64,000 nt of DNA from Apostichopus japonicus (GCF_037975245.1 NC_092579.1:26145166-26209165), one strand, 5' to 3'. Shown: positions 48,199 through 61,829, numbered from the stretch's first letter. Program-made: numbers and translations. Notes: generated from the sequence alone by a model not told the origin.

Positions 48199-51100
48199 AT
48201 GGCGACCTCCATAGCAGCAGAGAACTCGACATCCGCCGATATTAGGCAGTCAATTTCCCGACAAATCAGCTGTTTAGGTGATGGCAGCCGCAGCGCAAAA
48301 CGAAGGGCTTTAGAATTCATACGGAAAAACACAATTAACAAGAAACAATCCATCGATACCGATGTTTTGGAAGAAATCTTCTGCAGCGACCTACGAAAAC
48401 CGTTGTTACGGTGTTTTAGTGACCCTGTTGACAAGTGTAGGGAATTGAGCATTGAGCTTGTGAACGAATTCATCGACATTTTGAGTACGCCGGGCAATTT
48501 ACTTCCATATCTCATTCCTTGTGCGGTTCAACGCCTTGGTCAAAAAGAGATCACAGAAGGTGCGGAAGAAATAAGGTTGCTACTGGTCGAAACAATTTTT
48601 AAAGTGATAGAAAAGTGGGGTGAAGATCTTGGACTGTATGTCAATGACTTAGTCAACATATTTCAACAAACACTTGTAGATCCATTTCCAGATGTCAGAA
48701 AGCAAAGTTGTCAGTGTGTATGCAAAGTTGCTAGGAATATTCCGCAACACTTTCATTTACAATCAGAGGCCCTCATTAATCCTTTGTTGAAGTCCAGCAG
48801 TCACCAACATTCCAAAGTAAGAGCTGATTGCATCTACACTATTGGGGATGTTTTACAGTTTGGTAACCCCAAACCCATGGAAAAAGTAAGTATTCATGAC
48901 AAAAGTGTGCTTGAAGTAAGACCCACCAATGCATGCAGTTGCTAAGCACTGGGGCACCCAATGTATACCACACAGTATAGAGCTCATAAAAGGCAAGCAC
49001 CACAAGTACCAAGGTCAAGTTATCAAGGTAGTGTCCACAAGGGAAAACACACCAGAAGAAAATTTAAACAAGAAGTAGACATAGGCCTAATCTTAGTATA
49101 AAAAAAAATACTAAATTTACTTAAGTCATATTTGAACCTGCAGAGAGTTAGCTATGCAAATTTACGTAATAGGAGATTGTGCCAAATATAATAGCAATAA
49201 TTGTTTTAGTATTTAATTAACCATGAATTGCTCTATAATTTGCAATTGAGAAAAGGTCATTATTAAGAGTGAAAAAAATACAGAGGGTAATTTAGTCATT
49301 TGGTGGATGATAAGGCACTTGTAAGGAAACATTACTGCAACAATTGAAGACAGCCAACCAAGTCTTGTCTACAAGAAGTCTGAGCATTTAATTTTGCAAG
49401 ATTTGGATTGGTTTAAGAGTTGAAATGTTGACTGTACCATATATCTCAATCACACAGGCCTGTCTAGCTAAAAGTGATATTATTACTCACCACCTTATAT
49501 ATCATTACATGTATATCAAAGTTTTAGGCAATGAACCTGAAAACATGAAGGACATCTATCTAATTTCTGTAATTTTGTTTTCTCTTTATGGCATTCAGTT
49601 TGTAAACAATGGCATGTATCTGCAAGTAATACAAATGCTATCTAAATAGCAACATGTATTAAGAAAGCAAAGAATTATGATCGAAATTAAATTGGAATCA
49701 ATAACCTCAGAAAATTTTGTCCCCTCAATCACAAGCTATCCATAACTTAGGTTGATGGCGATCCCTAATTTAATTCATTTATAATTCCATGGTCAGTTTT
49801 AGATCCTTGAGCGAAAGTGGTCTCCATTAGCTTGGAGCCTTCCTTCAAGAAATATGAATATTTGGACTGCATTCCTTAGCAGTTAGTTTTAGGATAACAA
49901 TTGTTTATAATGAACCATGGTTAGTGCACTTCAACAAATCTTTTTGAAAAACCAAAATTGAAAGTTTTCTACCTTTCAACTTTACTTACATAAAAAGTTA
50001 CATAAATTGTTTCCGACCATCTGCAGGTTATATCACATCTTGCGCAAAGATTGTTTGATGACTCTCCCGTTGTCCGTCGAGCTGTAACTGAGGTCGTCGG
50101 TAACTGGCTGCTAGATTACATTGACAGATACTCTTATCACCACAAGTTAATTCCTCTCCTTCTCACAAGCCAATCAGATGAAATTCCACAAATTGCTGCA
50201 AGGGTAAGTACTTGAAACTAAAATAATTCTATTAGAACTGGTCATTGACAGTTACTTTTGTTCATTCAATTCAGCAGCATTATTCTTCAGGTGTTAGAAT
50301 GAACCTTAATGTATTTTTTTCACATTGTAGGAAGTTAATAATACTTCACAATACGGATACCAGATCGTTACGAGTGTTCCAATTTCAATGATTAGAAATA
50401 TAATTAAAATATTAGATCATAATTGAGATGTAAATTTACATCAGATCAATCTCTATCAAAGCTGAATTACCTGCGATCTGTGTGTTAAAGTCCTGTATGT
50501 GAAAAAACATATAAGAGCAAAGCTTCCAATTTGGTAAATGATCAGCTTTTATAACCATAATTAGATGTATGAAAGTAATAAAAACAAAAGAACTCTGGAA
50601 ATGAAAGCTAGCTTGCTTACAGAAGACATGATGGTACTATAAATAAGGGTTCATACAATGTTTGTAGAAACAGTCATGGAGTTTACAAAACTAGGAATTA
50701 TTAGACAGTGTTGTTAAGGCGTCCCCATATGTAATTGTGCTGCAAACAGCCCTGCAATGTTTGAATAATAATTTTAAGTGCATTCATTTATTCACTCATA
50801 TGTAGGTGGTATAGTGCCTCTATAATTACCAACTTCAACTTGTCTCTGTTTGGCATGGGTAGTGGGTAAATTCATCTCTGTTCCTTAATTTTCAGGCACT
50901 GGGAAGGTTCACTTTTATTACCTTTAGTTTAGCAGCCTTTGATGGTTGTATACATTTTGGTTTTAAGGTATATTTCTTCTAAATTAACAGGCAAATGAAC
51001 TGTGGGACAGTGTTGGACAAAAGTACGTGAAGGAAAATAAAGAGGAGCTGAAAGATGAATTGCATTATGATGATAAAGGAGATATGCACAGCATGGGAGA

Positions 51101-54100
51101 AGGTAGGATATGCCTTGATGGTTTCAATTGCTACCAAGTTTAATGATAATATTGCTTAAAATTATGTTTCGTTCTGCTTAATATACTCATTTATGTAATG
51201 ACCTGTAATTGTATGTATGTATTTTAGATCCTCCTGCAAGCAGGAACTTGCGAAGAAGCCATCATTGGCTTATCAAAGCCGCAAGCTGACCAAAGTCAGT
51301 CTCTTAGATTCATATTTTAACGTCAATGATTATGAATTGTCAATTGTCAACAACTCTCTAACTGGATGACATACATTAATCTTGGAGTGACTCAACCTCA
51401 GGACCTTATCCAGTGATTGAAAGGCACCAACGTTAACCACTGAGCTAACACTCCCTTAGTGGTAATTACCAATGTTTAGTTGTTTATAAACCGAATGAAA
51501 TCAACATTTAAAAGAAAGTTGTATTAAGCAGTAAATAAGAGCCTTGCGCAACCCTTATTGTAGATATGATGTGTAACTTTATTCCTCAAACTCTTCCACA
51601 GGTCTTGCAGTGCAGAGAACGAACCTTGGCTGTCGAACCCTTATATACCGGAACCTTTCAAAGATCTTACCAGGTCTGCTTAATGACTTGGCAGACTGGG
51701 CTGTGATGAATCGCATTATGGCTGCGAGACTATTGAGAGTGCTTCTGTTGAATGCAGAAGATCACACTACTCAACACATAGCCAAGCTTCTCCCTGGTCT
51801 TTACAGAGCTGTCACTGATGAAGAAGAAGAGGTTGCGACCCAGGTAAGAACCCATCATGACTCTTAGTTCATGGATGGCTGAAAATGAAACCTGTCAGAA
51901 GCAACAGGTATTGTATGTAAGTTTACAATGCATTGGTGTGATGTTAACAGATTGTGTACAGTCAGCTTTCTCAAAAGTTTAAAACTAAGTTACTGTTAAA
52001 TTACATCACATCTGGAATGACAATTGTATGCTTGCAGGTATCAAAATTGTTCAAACTTAAAGAGGTTGTAAACTTTCTTTAGTTTGTTATCCAATCAAAA
52101 TTTGGTAAAAATTTACATCAATATATGAAATTATCTTTTACACCAATGTCCCGACAAGAATTCTTGTCTGTTTGTGGTGGAGATAAAAAATTAAAAAAAG
52201 ATTCTCATAGTCCAAACGTTATCAAAGAAGAATTCATGTATAAATGGTACAACATTAGAACAGTACTTGGGTTTACTGATGATGAAATATTTAAGGCTAA
52301 GGTGATAGTGTTTTCTTGTCAAAGTTTTAACAGCTGATCTGATTTAGACATTGGTATGGACATAGCTGTGGTTCAACATAACTATTGTGCTCTACACATG
52401 CAGAATGTACAATGCAATACTTACCCTGTATGCATGCATCACATGTACATCCAGGCATGTACAAAAGATGTTACAGCAATACAAAAGTGGACATTTTATA
52501 AACACCAGGTACGGTTGGAATTACTTGTAAACAATCATCTCTCATTATGTCTAAACCTGCTGGTAAAGCAAAAGCACAGTAAGTATTATGCATTATCTAT
52601 ATATTATCATTGATAGCCCTTTTAGTTGGGAGATTCTTTCCGTAACCAATTTCTGTTTTGTTGAAGAGCATGAAATTTGTACTTCTATCATATTTGAATA
52701 ATTCTAACATTTCATATGTTGACAGGCAATTGAGTCAGCCAAGTTGGTAGGTTTCTTCATTGGACCTGATGTCTATTGCATGCTGGTGCTGCCTTACATA
52801 GTCTCCAATCCATCATGGGGAGTATTAAGGACTTTCAGCGCCATCTTGGAAGGTACTTCGAAAGCACGGCTGCAAAATTTCGTCACCGAGATCTGCAATA
52901 CGCTGACACAATCTGACGTATACTGCAGTGATCAGGTTAGTTCCAACAGCTCGCCGTTGCATCACAAAGTCACTGGGTTTCCCGGTTAACTTTAACTTCT
53001 ATTAATTAATCTTACAACAGGAAAGTGAGTGATGGCAGATGAGCAATAAGCTCTGTGCATTTCCTTCACAAAGAAAAAGTTTACACAAAAAAAGTGATTA
53101 TAATGTTAGAGGATTAACTAAAGGTTTATAGAACAAACTGATCTAATTTCAAACAGGACAACTCAAGTGTTGTGCACGTAATGGATCTTACATACTGCTA
53201 TAAACATGTCACATTGCATTGCCACTGGTAATTGCCATTAAATGCACCTTATTTTTTGTTTATGCAGATGATGTACCAGGTACAGCTACTAGCATGCGTT
53301 GATGCTATCATGACTTGCTGCGGTGATGGATGTGAAATAGTCAGCTTTCAACTCTTCTTTATTCTAATCTCCCTCTTGGCCCAGACAAAAGAGGAACCAC
53401 TGAAGCGGAAGGTATCGGCAAAGCACTTATCTCTTCACCTCTATCTTATTAAGATATCTAATAGAAAATAAAGTGTTTATAATCTTTATCTTGCAAAATA
53501 AAGTTCAGAAAGAGAAATGAGAAGTGTTAAAAATAAATTTGGAAGACAGATTTGATTGCCATATTATTTAGGTACATAGACAGTACAGGGATACAACAAT
53601 ATGTCCTTCAAATCACCTTGGCTTCACGTGGCAACAATTAGTGAATTTATTCTTCAGAGAACCAATTCATGTTCACTGAAAAATGTGGAGTTATTGTTAC
53701 AGTATTTAGCTGCTAAATAAACCATGCTTATTTTCAACCCTAATTAATTGTTAGAAATTTCATGGACCATTTTTGGTATTAAGTGGAAACATTTAATGCT
53801 TTAGCCATCAACTGTTCACTTCATGACAGGGGTTATGCTAAGTGGGTAATGGCAAACCATATATTGTAACAAACAAGAATACCATAACAAACATATTGCT
53901 GTAGCCATCAATTATGTATTTCATGCCTGGGGTTATGCTATTTGTGATGGGGCAAACCATGTTAAGAGTAATTTACAAGATATCTCCCTACTCAAGCTTC
54001 TCACTCTCGTTAAATATTGATGACAGATTTAAAATCTTTCAGAATATTTGAATCATCTTTGAAGACATGTATGTAAAATTTGATTTAAATTTTTTCACGA

Positions 54101-57100
54101 TTTGTCTAGATCAAAGACAGCCTGCATCGTTTAGCTGTTCTGCAATCAATGGAGAGTGACAGTGACATCTTCACTGCCCATGCCAAACAGATGATCAGTA
54201 AACTGAAGGGAAACTACACCAATTGGGCCAGTTTTTCTGTGGAAAGAGCAATTTTTGATACTGTTTTACTTGAGGCCGGTAAGGGTGCCTTCTTTTTCAT
54301 TTTATTTAGCAATTAGATATGTTTTCTGGCTAAATTTCCTGTAGAAGTCATCATTTACAAATAGTGTTGCAAGATTCTATTTATTTTCACTTCACACGAC
54401 TAATTTTTCACACATGGGGATGCCCCTTATCAGGTAGTAAAAACTGTTTTTGCACAGTTTACATGAAATGTTCTCATAAAGTGTAAAATGTGGCAAGGAA
54501 TCCTTTCTGGTTGTAAATCAAGTGATCCAATAATGGCTGTTTAATGTACATCCTTCCTCTCCATTGCTAACTAAATTATGCGCAAAAGTTAATTGGTAAA
54601 TATTAGTAGCCTACAGGCCTTCACAAATTAACCACGACTAGTCAATCTGTCTTATCTATCATCAACTGAATTTAAGCTAACATAGACCAAACATAGACTT
54701 ATAACAGTGACAATATTCTTGCATTATTTTCATTCTATTTCTTTAAAACAATGTTTGTTCTCCCAACATGTAGTAAAACAGTAAGCCAATTAAGCTGTTC
54801 ACAACACTAGACACTCGGGAGGAGAAAGGTGTTTTCTAGTCATAACACATGATATTGAGAATACAGAGAAGTAAGACTTTAAGCAGGTTTCTCTGTGTAT
54901 ATGTTTTAAGGTACAAGTGTTCTGAGGAATATGTTGAGGAACTGATATTGATTTTGCCTAGAATTTATAACAGCAATTGCTTGTAACATGGCTGCTAGAT
55001 ATAAACAGATATTTGTCTCTCAGCAGCAAAGTTTGAAATTTGTTTTCATGTTACATACTTTCTCAGTATTACATGTAAACCTACTACACAAACTTACTGA
55101 AGTAGAGCCAATTTGGATGACTTATTAATTGGGTTATAAAAAGGAAATGGCTATTGTCTCCATGTTATGAAAAGCATTCTAGTTTAGACATAATTGGCAT
55201 TGATTAGAAGCACTTATGGGATTTAAGTTTCAATGGAAGATTTGGGTGTGAAAAGTTACCTGTTTGTTCCCATAGTTTGTATACAAAATGCAGGGAGAAT
55301 TATTTGGTATGAAGTTGACAACATGTCTTGTCAGTTTGTTATCATTGTGTCCTCTGGATAGTACGTGAGGTTATATCACTAGTAACTCATGTTATCATGA
55401 GAATATAGAATAGAAATATGTGAAGAGTAACATGGTTTGATTTGTTTCACAGCTATGTCATTTATTGGTAGCAAGTGCAGTCATTTGAATTACATTTCCA
55501 GTACACTCTAAACTTATGCATTTGTTTTTCTTTCTAGGTCCAGTTGCAGGGTCACTTCTGGACGACATCATGCCTGTGCTATTGACAAACCTTAATCCCG
55601 AGAAGGATCCGGAACTTCGACTTAAGTTATTCTCTCTGCTCGCGCAACTGTTAGTCAATGCTAGTGAGACGTTAGACTCACAACACCGATTCAATGCTTT
55701 AGTACCAGTGGTGGTACTTGAAATGATCTTACCAAACTGTGTCTGGTGTGGAGGGAGGACGGCTGCTGCAGTACGTACCACCGCTGTGTCCTGCCTGTGG
55801 GCCTTGCTAAAGAGTGGTTTAATATCTGCTGATCAGGTAAGACCTACCTCTTTCCTTAAAGATAGATAGAAAACTTTATTGTCCATTTCAGAAAACAAAA
55901 ACGGAAAATTATTTCCCATCGACATTAAACATAAAACAGTAGTGAATACAAACAAAACCATACACTAAACAAGGTATTAGTGAACAACTACGAGAATAAA
56001 ACTAAATAAGCAGAACCAAAACAGTAACAGAAGCAGCACAGAGAGCTGCAAGTGACAGATCACACACTGTGGCCAGACTGCTTTGCACGCGAGATAAACT
56101 AGTATATTGCCTAAGGTAAGAAAGAATTACGGAACCTGGACGTTTTAGTATGGGGCACCTGTAATCGTAACACATAAAGCTGGCCTCCTGGTATTCATTA
56201 ATGTATCTAGTACATACCTTTAGCTCATCCAGTTTATTTTGTATGGATTATTCAAGATTAAGGAAAGGAAAGAAGAGGAAATAAAAACCATCTTTCCCAT
56301 AAATGACTATCATTTACAGGTGTGATAAATAAACAGAAATGGACCAATCTTCCAAATGGTATGTCCTCAAAACCAAACGATGCATTATTTAATTGTGTTC
56401 TTTCATAGTTGCTGGAGATGATGTCCGTCCTTCTTCCGCAAGCCACTAGTCTTCTGGAGGATGACGTTCGAACGACTCGACTGATCACATGTCGTGTCTT
56501 GCAACGTATCCTGGAGATTTGTGGTACGAGGCTGCACCCAGACACACTACATACCATGTACATGGAACTCCTCAAACGACTCGACGACAGCAGCGACGAG
56601 ATCAGATTGTCCGTCACCAAGACGTTTATGACTTTCTTCAGATGCTTTCAAAAAGAATACGATGTTGTACTTTACAAGGCACACATTGAAACTCTCTACA
56701 GAGGGCTACTGGTGCACATGGATGATACAGATACAGACATACAACAAGCTGTCCTAGGTAAAGCCATTTACTATGTTTACAAGCGATCTATGAAAGGCAG
56801 TGTTTCCAACGTCACAATTGCATAACGATTGTTATACTTGAAATTAAAGGGTTGAAGCCCTTGTGTTATCTCTTGGTATCTCTTACAGCTTTCAAGTTTG
56901 TGTAAAAGTAAGTTGGCCTGACGTTTCGATCATAGCAAGATCTTCTTCAGAGGCTAAAAAAAAAAAAAAAAACATTCTATTACACAGGCTCTCTAGTGGA
57001 TAAGCAGTTTGCTAACAGTTTTATTTTATTTTGATTTTAGCTTTCAAGTTTAGAATTACTTGCTGTATATTGTATGCTGTATATTTGCTGTATATTCAAA

Positions 57101-57674
57101 TATGAATAGTACAAAAGAGGTGCCTTGACAGTAATACTAGTATCTGAGCTAAAACACTATGTTTTATCAAGACAACATGTCAACTATTTTACACCTGGAT
57201 AAATTGGAGCATTATACGTCTTAGTATTATCAAGACAAGAAGGTATTGTGTATTTGCAGAGTGTGACTGTGATGTGTAGTTATGCTGCTTTTTTCCAGTA
57301 ACTAAATAAATGTTAACTATCAGTTACATCGGATCCTTCAAGTTGAGGAATATGTCCACATATGTTGCCTAATTACATTTAATTTTGTTTGTTTTCAATT
57401 TATAGGATATTGTCTTAATACAAAACTGAAATACATGTTAGGAACGCCTTAAAGCTTGTTCAATCTCTCAGTTACAGTAAACTAATGATCATATACGTGG
57501 ATGATACTCCTTACCATTTATTCCACTTCTCCAACCCTAGATGTCTTGAAGCAAGCAGCAGTGATTCATCCTCCACTGCTGGAGAGAGAGGTGGAAGCAG
57601 TCAGACAGAAGCATCGTAGCCTCATCTACTGCGATGAGTTGCTCCAGCACACCAAGAGGCTGCAAATATCTTGA
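48199..57674 (+). CDS. DNAAF5: Dynein axonemal assembly factor 5 (HEAT-repeat protein 2), complete
   Basis: DNAAF5 is a cytoplasmic HEAT-repeat protein needed to pre-assemble axonemal dynein arms of motile cilia. Ten exons: 48199-48885, 50027-50203, 50991-51102, 51602-51843, 52726-52935, 53268-53411, 54110-54278, 55538-55836, 56409-56757, 57541-57674. All have GT/AG borders and matching phases, giving 840 aa (human is about 855). The start is the ATG at 48199 (AACATGGCG, beginning MATSIAAEN); the frame stays open upstream to 48004 but that stretch is AT-rich and not family-like. Helical HEAT repeats run through the whole chain, e.g. [20 protein letters not shown] (about 171-190), [20 protein letters not shown] in exon 2, [16 protein letters not shown] in exon 4, and [19 protein letters not shown] in exon 9. 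The protein ends [14 protein letters not shown]. Intron 3 holds a reversed SINE and intron 9 a short retroposon. No exon is broken. Confidence 0.97.
48886..50026 (+). other. DNAAF5 intron 1
   Basis: GTAAGT to CTGCAG, 1141 bp, AT-rich, with no repeat or nested gene recognised. Confidence 0.85.
51211..51455 (-). mobile_element. Second copy of the tRNA-derived SINE, in DNAAF5 intron 3
   Basis: This is a reverse-orientation copy of the SINE at 47633-47886. The tail complement GTATGTATGTATTTT is at the left, the TCCTCCTGCAAGCAGG block follows, and the A-box complement CCACTGAGCTA is at 51438-51448. It differs from the first copy at scattered positions, including changes in the B-box region. Confidence 0.88.
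53412..55537 (+). other. DNAAF5 introns 6 and 7
   Basis: Intron 6 (53412-54109) contains two diverged copies of a ~58-bp segment (about 53803-53860 and 53904-53961) sharing GGGGTTATGCTA and GGCAAACCAT. Intron 7 (54279-55537) has no recognised feature. Confidence 0.75.
56887..57051. mobile_element. Short retroposon (139 bp) with 13-bp target duplication, DNAAF5 intron 9
   Basis: The element spans 56900-57038, flanked by AGCTTTCAAGTTT at 56887-56899 and 57039-57051. It shares its body with 40518-40649 (AAGTAAGTTGGCCTGACG, CACAGGCTCTCT, GTGGATAAGCAGTTTGCTAA and the T-rich tail) but has an A-run at 56957-56975. On the minus strand it reads CTCTGAAGAAGATC...GATCGAAACGTC, the hammerhead-like segment. 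Confidence 0.82.
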
Positions 57675-58615
57675 GAAAGACAGGAACAGCACAAATGGAA
57701 ACACTTTCTGTCAGATGTGAAATTTTGACAGCTATTTTCTTTCCTTTAAGATGGTAATAATGTTGTTGTTTCATTTGCATTGTGATTTGACTATGTTTGA
57801 TTCTGTTGTTTTTTCTTACATAGAAGAGGTCTTGTTGTTACTACATCGATCACAGCTGTTGCTTTTGCACATCTAAGTGATATTAAGTATGGAATATCTG
57901 TAGAAGGGTGCTGCACTTATATACAAATATAAGCATAAGAGACAACCAACAAGGTCTCAACAGTGCTGCCAGTATGGTAAGATTTAGTGTATGTACAGTC
58001 CTATCTGTATGCAACTGAACTGTAAGGTAGCAGCTATAGCCTATTAAAGTACAAGTAGTTGTAGCTAGTTACAGTTATAACACCCTAGTGTCTTTGATGG
58101 CAGTGTAATTATTTATTTAAGTTTCCTGATACAGTAAATCTTCACATAGGATGATACAAAGTTGTTCAAAGGATCACTGAAGCTTACCACCATCACGTAA
58201 ATATTACACGTCCAGCAGTGTCTGAGAAATCTGTGTTAACATCGTCATGTATTGCTGATTTAGTGATGCATATGTTGCTTGGATCACAACTGCAGAACAT
58301 TATGTTCCTTCCTATCCATAGTGCCTGGCTGTTTTCTATAAATATCCCAAGATTAGGCAATATCAGGCCCTCCTTCCCAACAAAAAGAAAAGAAGGTAAC
58401 TTAGGCAAAGTAACAGATGTCAATCATCAGAGTATTGTTGTGAGTGCCAACTCTGACATTAAGAGTTATTAACACATGAAAATATGGTCTACTTGTGAGT
58501 GTAGGATCTTGCTAGACTGTTTGCTGTGATTTTGATTTGTTTGATTTTTTACTTGGGAGATTTAATGAGTTGTGGATAATTCTATTAATTATGTCAAGCT
58601 GAAGTGAATCGATTG

Positions 58616-58621
58616 AATAAA
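58616..58621 (+). promoter_or_regulatory. Probable poly(A) signal of DNAAF5
   Basis: AATAAA lies 942 bp after the DNAAF5 stop codon and is followed by a short A-run at 58641-58649. This suggests a 3' UTR of about 960 bp. No earlier AATAAA was noticed between 57675 and this point. The cleavage site is inferred. Confidence 0.5.
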
Positions 58622-58904
58622 TACTTGAGGTATTCTTATGAAAAAAAAAGTTGTCCTTCTATTTCCTTAATATACTTCTGCGTTAAAGAAAATTTTTGTG
58701 TATTTATTGATGAACTAGTGCACTACATTGAGACTAACTGTATAAAAAGAAAAATATCAGATAAATATATTGCAAGTATTTAAGGATATGCAGTATTTCC
58801 TGTGCATCCCTGAAATACCAATGGAGGTTACATTGAAAATGTAGTTGCCTCACACAAGTTCTGAGATCGCATACATGCGAATGGAATCAGTGTGATGGTA
58901 ATTA

Positions 58905-60045
58905 TGATGTGTGTGTGAAACCTTGATTTTTAAGCATGATAACTCGAAAAGTACATGCAGGTTTAACTCACGTACTTAGTAGTAGTGGGTACACATTAGT
59001 TCAAGATTCCTACTTTTCATTGTGGCGGTCAAATGCCTTTTGAGGTCAACCATTAATAAATTTTAAACACCTTGTTAGGACTGTAACTGCTCAAGTGAAG
59101 CTTGAGTGAACTTTTATACTGGACATGAGCAGCCACCATAGTGAGGACAAGAACTCTAGCTGCCTTTTGATTTTTGTGGATGTCAACGATCATTTGAGGT
59201 CAAGAGATGTCAAAGTCTGGAAATAATTAACATGTAGCTACTAACTCCAGATACCACTTTCTTGGAGTTTGCAAATGGTTACAAAATTGAATTTGCAGAG
59301 AAATGTTATTCATATTCTCCACCATATAGCAGTTCAAGTTGCACCGTATTTCACCAATGGTGGAATTTAATATGGAAACTGAATTAATATGGTTAACAAA
59401 GCAGTTTAGGAGCCAGCTAATCTTGTTTACAGTATTGAATACAAGTACAGCTTCACAACCCAAAATAATAATACATTTCGTATGATCCCCTCTCACTGGA
59501 TCACTAAGCATGGGTTTGTGGGGGAGGTGGGCATTTTGCCTGACAAAATCTCTCTGCCCTGACAAAGTCTTGAATTGAACTCCTAGTTCAAGCTTCATGA
59601 AAGCTGACCCAGGGGTATGAACAATTAACCAAGGGGTCCATTTTGTTTTTTAATGTAATAATGATGGTTTGTGTGTGATGCCTTGCTTGTAAACATGCTA
59701 TGTGGAAGCCTGATGTTTATGTTGGAGGTCAAAGGTTATTTGACAGGTCAGCAGAGTTGAAAATGTGGAAATCATGTAAACATGATATCTCAAGAATGGA
59801 ATCATTGATGAATTTCATATTTAGTATGTGGATGCTTAATAGTGAGTAGATGAACCCTACATAGTTGCACTGAAGGTCAAAGCTAAATGGGGGTTAAATT
59901 TTGAAATTTGTGAACATGATACCTCAAGAGAGGAATATTTGATAACTCATAGTAGGTATGCGGATACCCTATAGAGTGAGTTCAATATGCCTATTGTTTA
60001 TGGTGGACGTAAAAGGTCATTTCAGGTCAAAGGTCATTATGCCTT
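58905..60045. repeat. Degenerate repeats with DR1-like AGGTCAAAGGTCA motifs
   Basis: Imperfect ~150-bp units recur, each with AACATGATA-CTCAAGA-like, TAGTATGTGGATGC-like and GGAGGTCAAAGG-like segments. AGGTCAAAGGTCA is perfect at 60024-60036 and has one mismatch at 59726-59738. The same motif appears inverted at 1288-1300 and 44334-44346. Confidence 0.7.
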
Positions 60046-60829
60046 ACAGTTCTGTGTTTAACTAATTAGCGTAGACAATGGAGCTTATGTCAAAGCAATA
60101 TGTGTCCATCTATCAGTATCTGTCTGAATGACAACATCAGTTCTAATGCTATTGTGAACAACCCTAGTCAAATTTCTCAAGAAAGTTGTGTAAGTTATTG
60201 CCCCAGGTTATTAGCTTCACAAATGTGTACACAGGTAAATACAAGGTTAGATGTGGTCAAGCCAAGTCAAATTAAGTTACGTTTAAATACTGCTTTGCCT
60301 ATTATTAGAATATCAATATAAACTTGTGTGAGATACAAATTATGAGATAAAAGAGTCAGAATATTTTATGACATGGCAAATGGTGGCATCTTGTGAACTT
60401 AAAAAGGCCACATTTTTGAAAGTTTGAGATAAACCAACGAATTTTGTGATGAAAGCTATATTTTGGAGATAAAACGCAAAGGAAAATGTAAATTTAGACG
60501 AATTATTCCAAAATAATAAGGCAAAATAAATTCGAAATTTCGAGAAATTGTTCATGGATTAAGTACCACATAAGTAAGTTGAACTGTGTGTACACACTGA
60601 ATGTTACAAAACTTGTATTTTCCACTAGCGATTTTACACAAAAACACATTTCTGAAATATGACTGATTACTTTCTTTTTTGAGGGGCGGGGGGGGGTGGG
60701 GGTATCAGAGCCATTGGACTGAGAAAAATAATTGTAAATATACTAGAAAGTTTGATGCAACATATGCAATATACATTTCTAGAAGAAACAGTGGAATTTT
60801 CGAACCGAAATGTCGAACTTTATCGGTGA

Positions 60830-61212
60830 CTTGTTACCAAGGGCGTAGGAACCGGGGGGCTGGGGCGCCAGCCCCCCAGTGAAAAATGTGGAGGGGCGGA
60901 AGTATCATTCCGCCCCCCGGTTCGCAAGTCAGAAAACCCCTTTTTCATTTCCAAATGAGAAAAAAAATCTCATTTGGAGCACCAAATTGCATCTAAGGCC
61001 AGGTGAAAATGCCAAATTAAGTTTACAAAATGGAGTGGGTGTTGAAGTGTGCTATATTGCACCAAATTGCATCTAAGGCCACCTGGAAATGCAAAAAATT
61101 CCAAAGGGGAGGGGGACACCCCCTCCCCTTAGACCCCCCCCCCCAGGCCGGCCATCAGTCTTCAGCCCCCCCCCCCCACACAAAAGTACCTTCCTACGTC
61201 ACTGCTTGTTAC
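60830..61212. mobile_element. MITE, 367 bp, with 8-bp target duplication
   Basis: The element spans 60838-61204. Its ends are CAAGGGCGTAGGAA and the complement of TTCCTACGTCACTG. CTTGTTAC flanks it exactly (60830-60837, 61205-61212). Inside, CACCAAATTGCATCTAAGGCCA occurs twice. The right part has long C-runs. It is non-coding. Confidence 0.93.
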
Positions 61213-61432
61213 TATAGTACTACGTAGAGCCTATATAGGCCTAATTGGACTCATTCGTACAACGATAAATTTTCGAGAAAAAGCCATGAAGAATGATTAT
61301 GTAGAATATTGAGTTAATGAAATTTTGATAGCAAATGGAAGAAACTTGACACAAAGAGTTGGCAAATGATGATGGTCCTAATTTTGAGAAAACTTTCGAA
61401 ACCTGAGGATAAAATGTAACTGACTACTTGAA

Positions 61433-61477
61433 CTCAGACCAGGGAGTTGTTATTCCATATCAACTCCCTGCTCAGAC
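61433..61477. mobile_element. 31-bp palindromic insertion with 7-bp target duplication
   Basis: Bases 61440-61470 have 10-bp arms CAGGGAGTTG and CAACTCCCTG around an 11-base centre. CTCAGAC flanks it exactly (61433-61439 and 61471-61477). The element at 7077-7101 is the same sequence in the same orientation with six central bases missing and one substitution. Confidence 0.75.
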
Positions 61478-61829
61478 TATAAGGAATTAGGGGAAATTCG
61501 GAGATAAAAGTTGACACTTCCAACATCCCAGTTTGGACCACCCGTGCATGCATCTGCATTCTGCTGTTGGATATGTCTTCTCGGGATGGAATATCGATAT
61601 ATTTTATTTGATGAATTCCGATTAGTCGGAGTAGAAATGATAACACGTCACAACGAACAACGATCGATGGAACGCTTTTCTTACGTAGTGGCCTAAGCAC
61701 CAACAGCCATAGTCATGTGACAAAACTAAAATTCTTCTGGGAAATACCTCCAACCCCACAAATGGGCCTAGGCTCAGCCGGGCCTTACTTTTTGTACGTC
61801 ACTTGTCTAGAACGTTTGGTCCCGGAACC

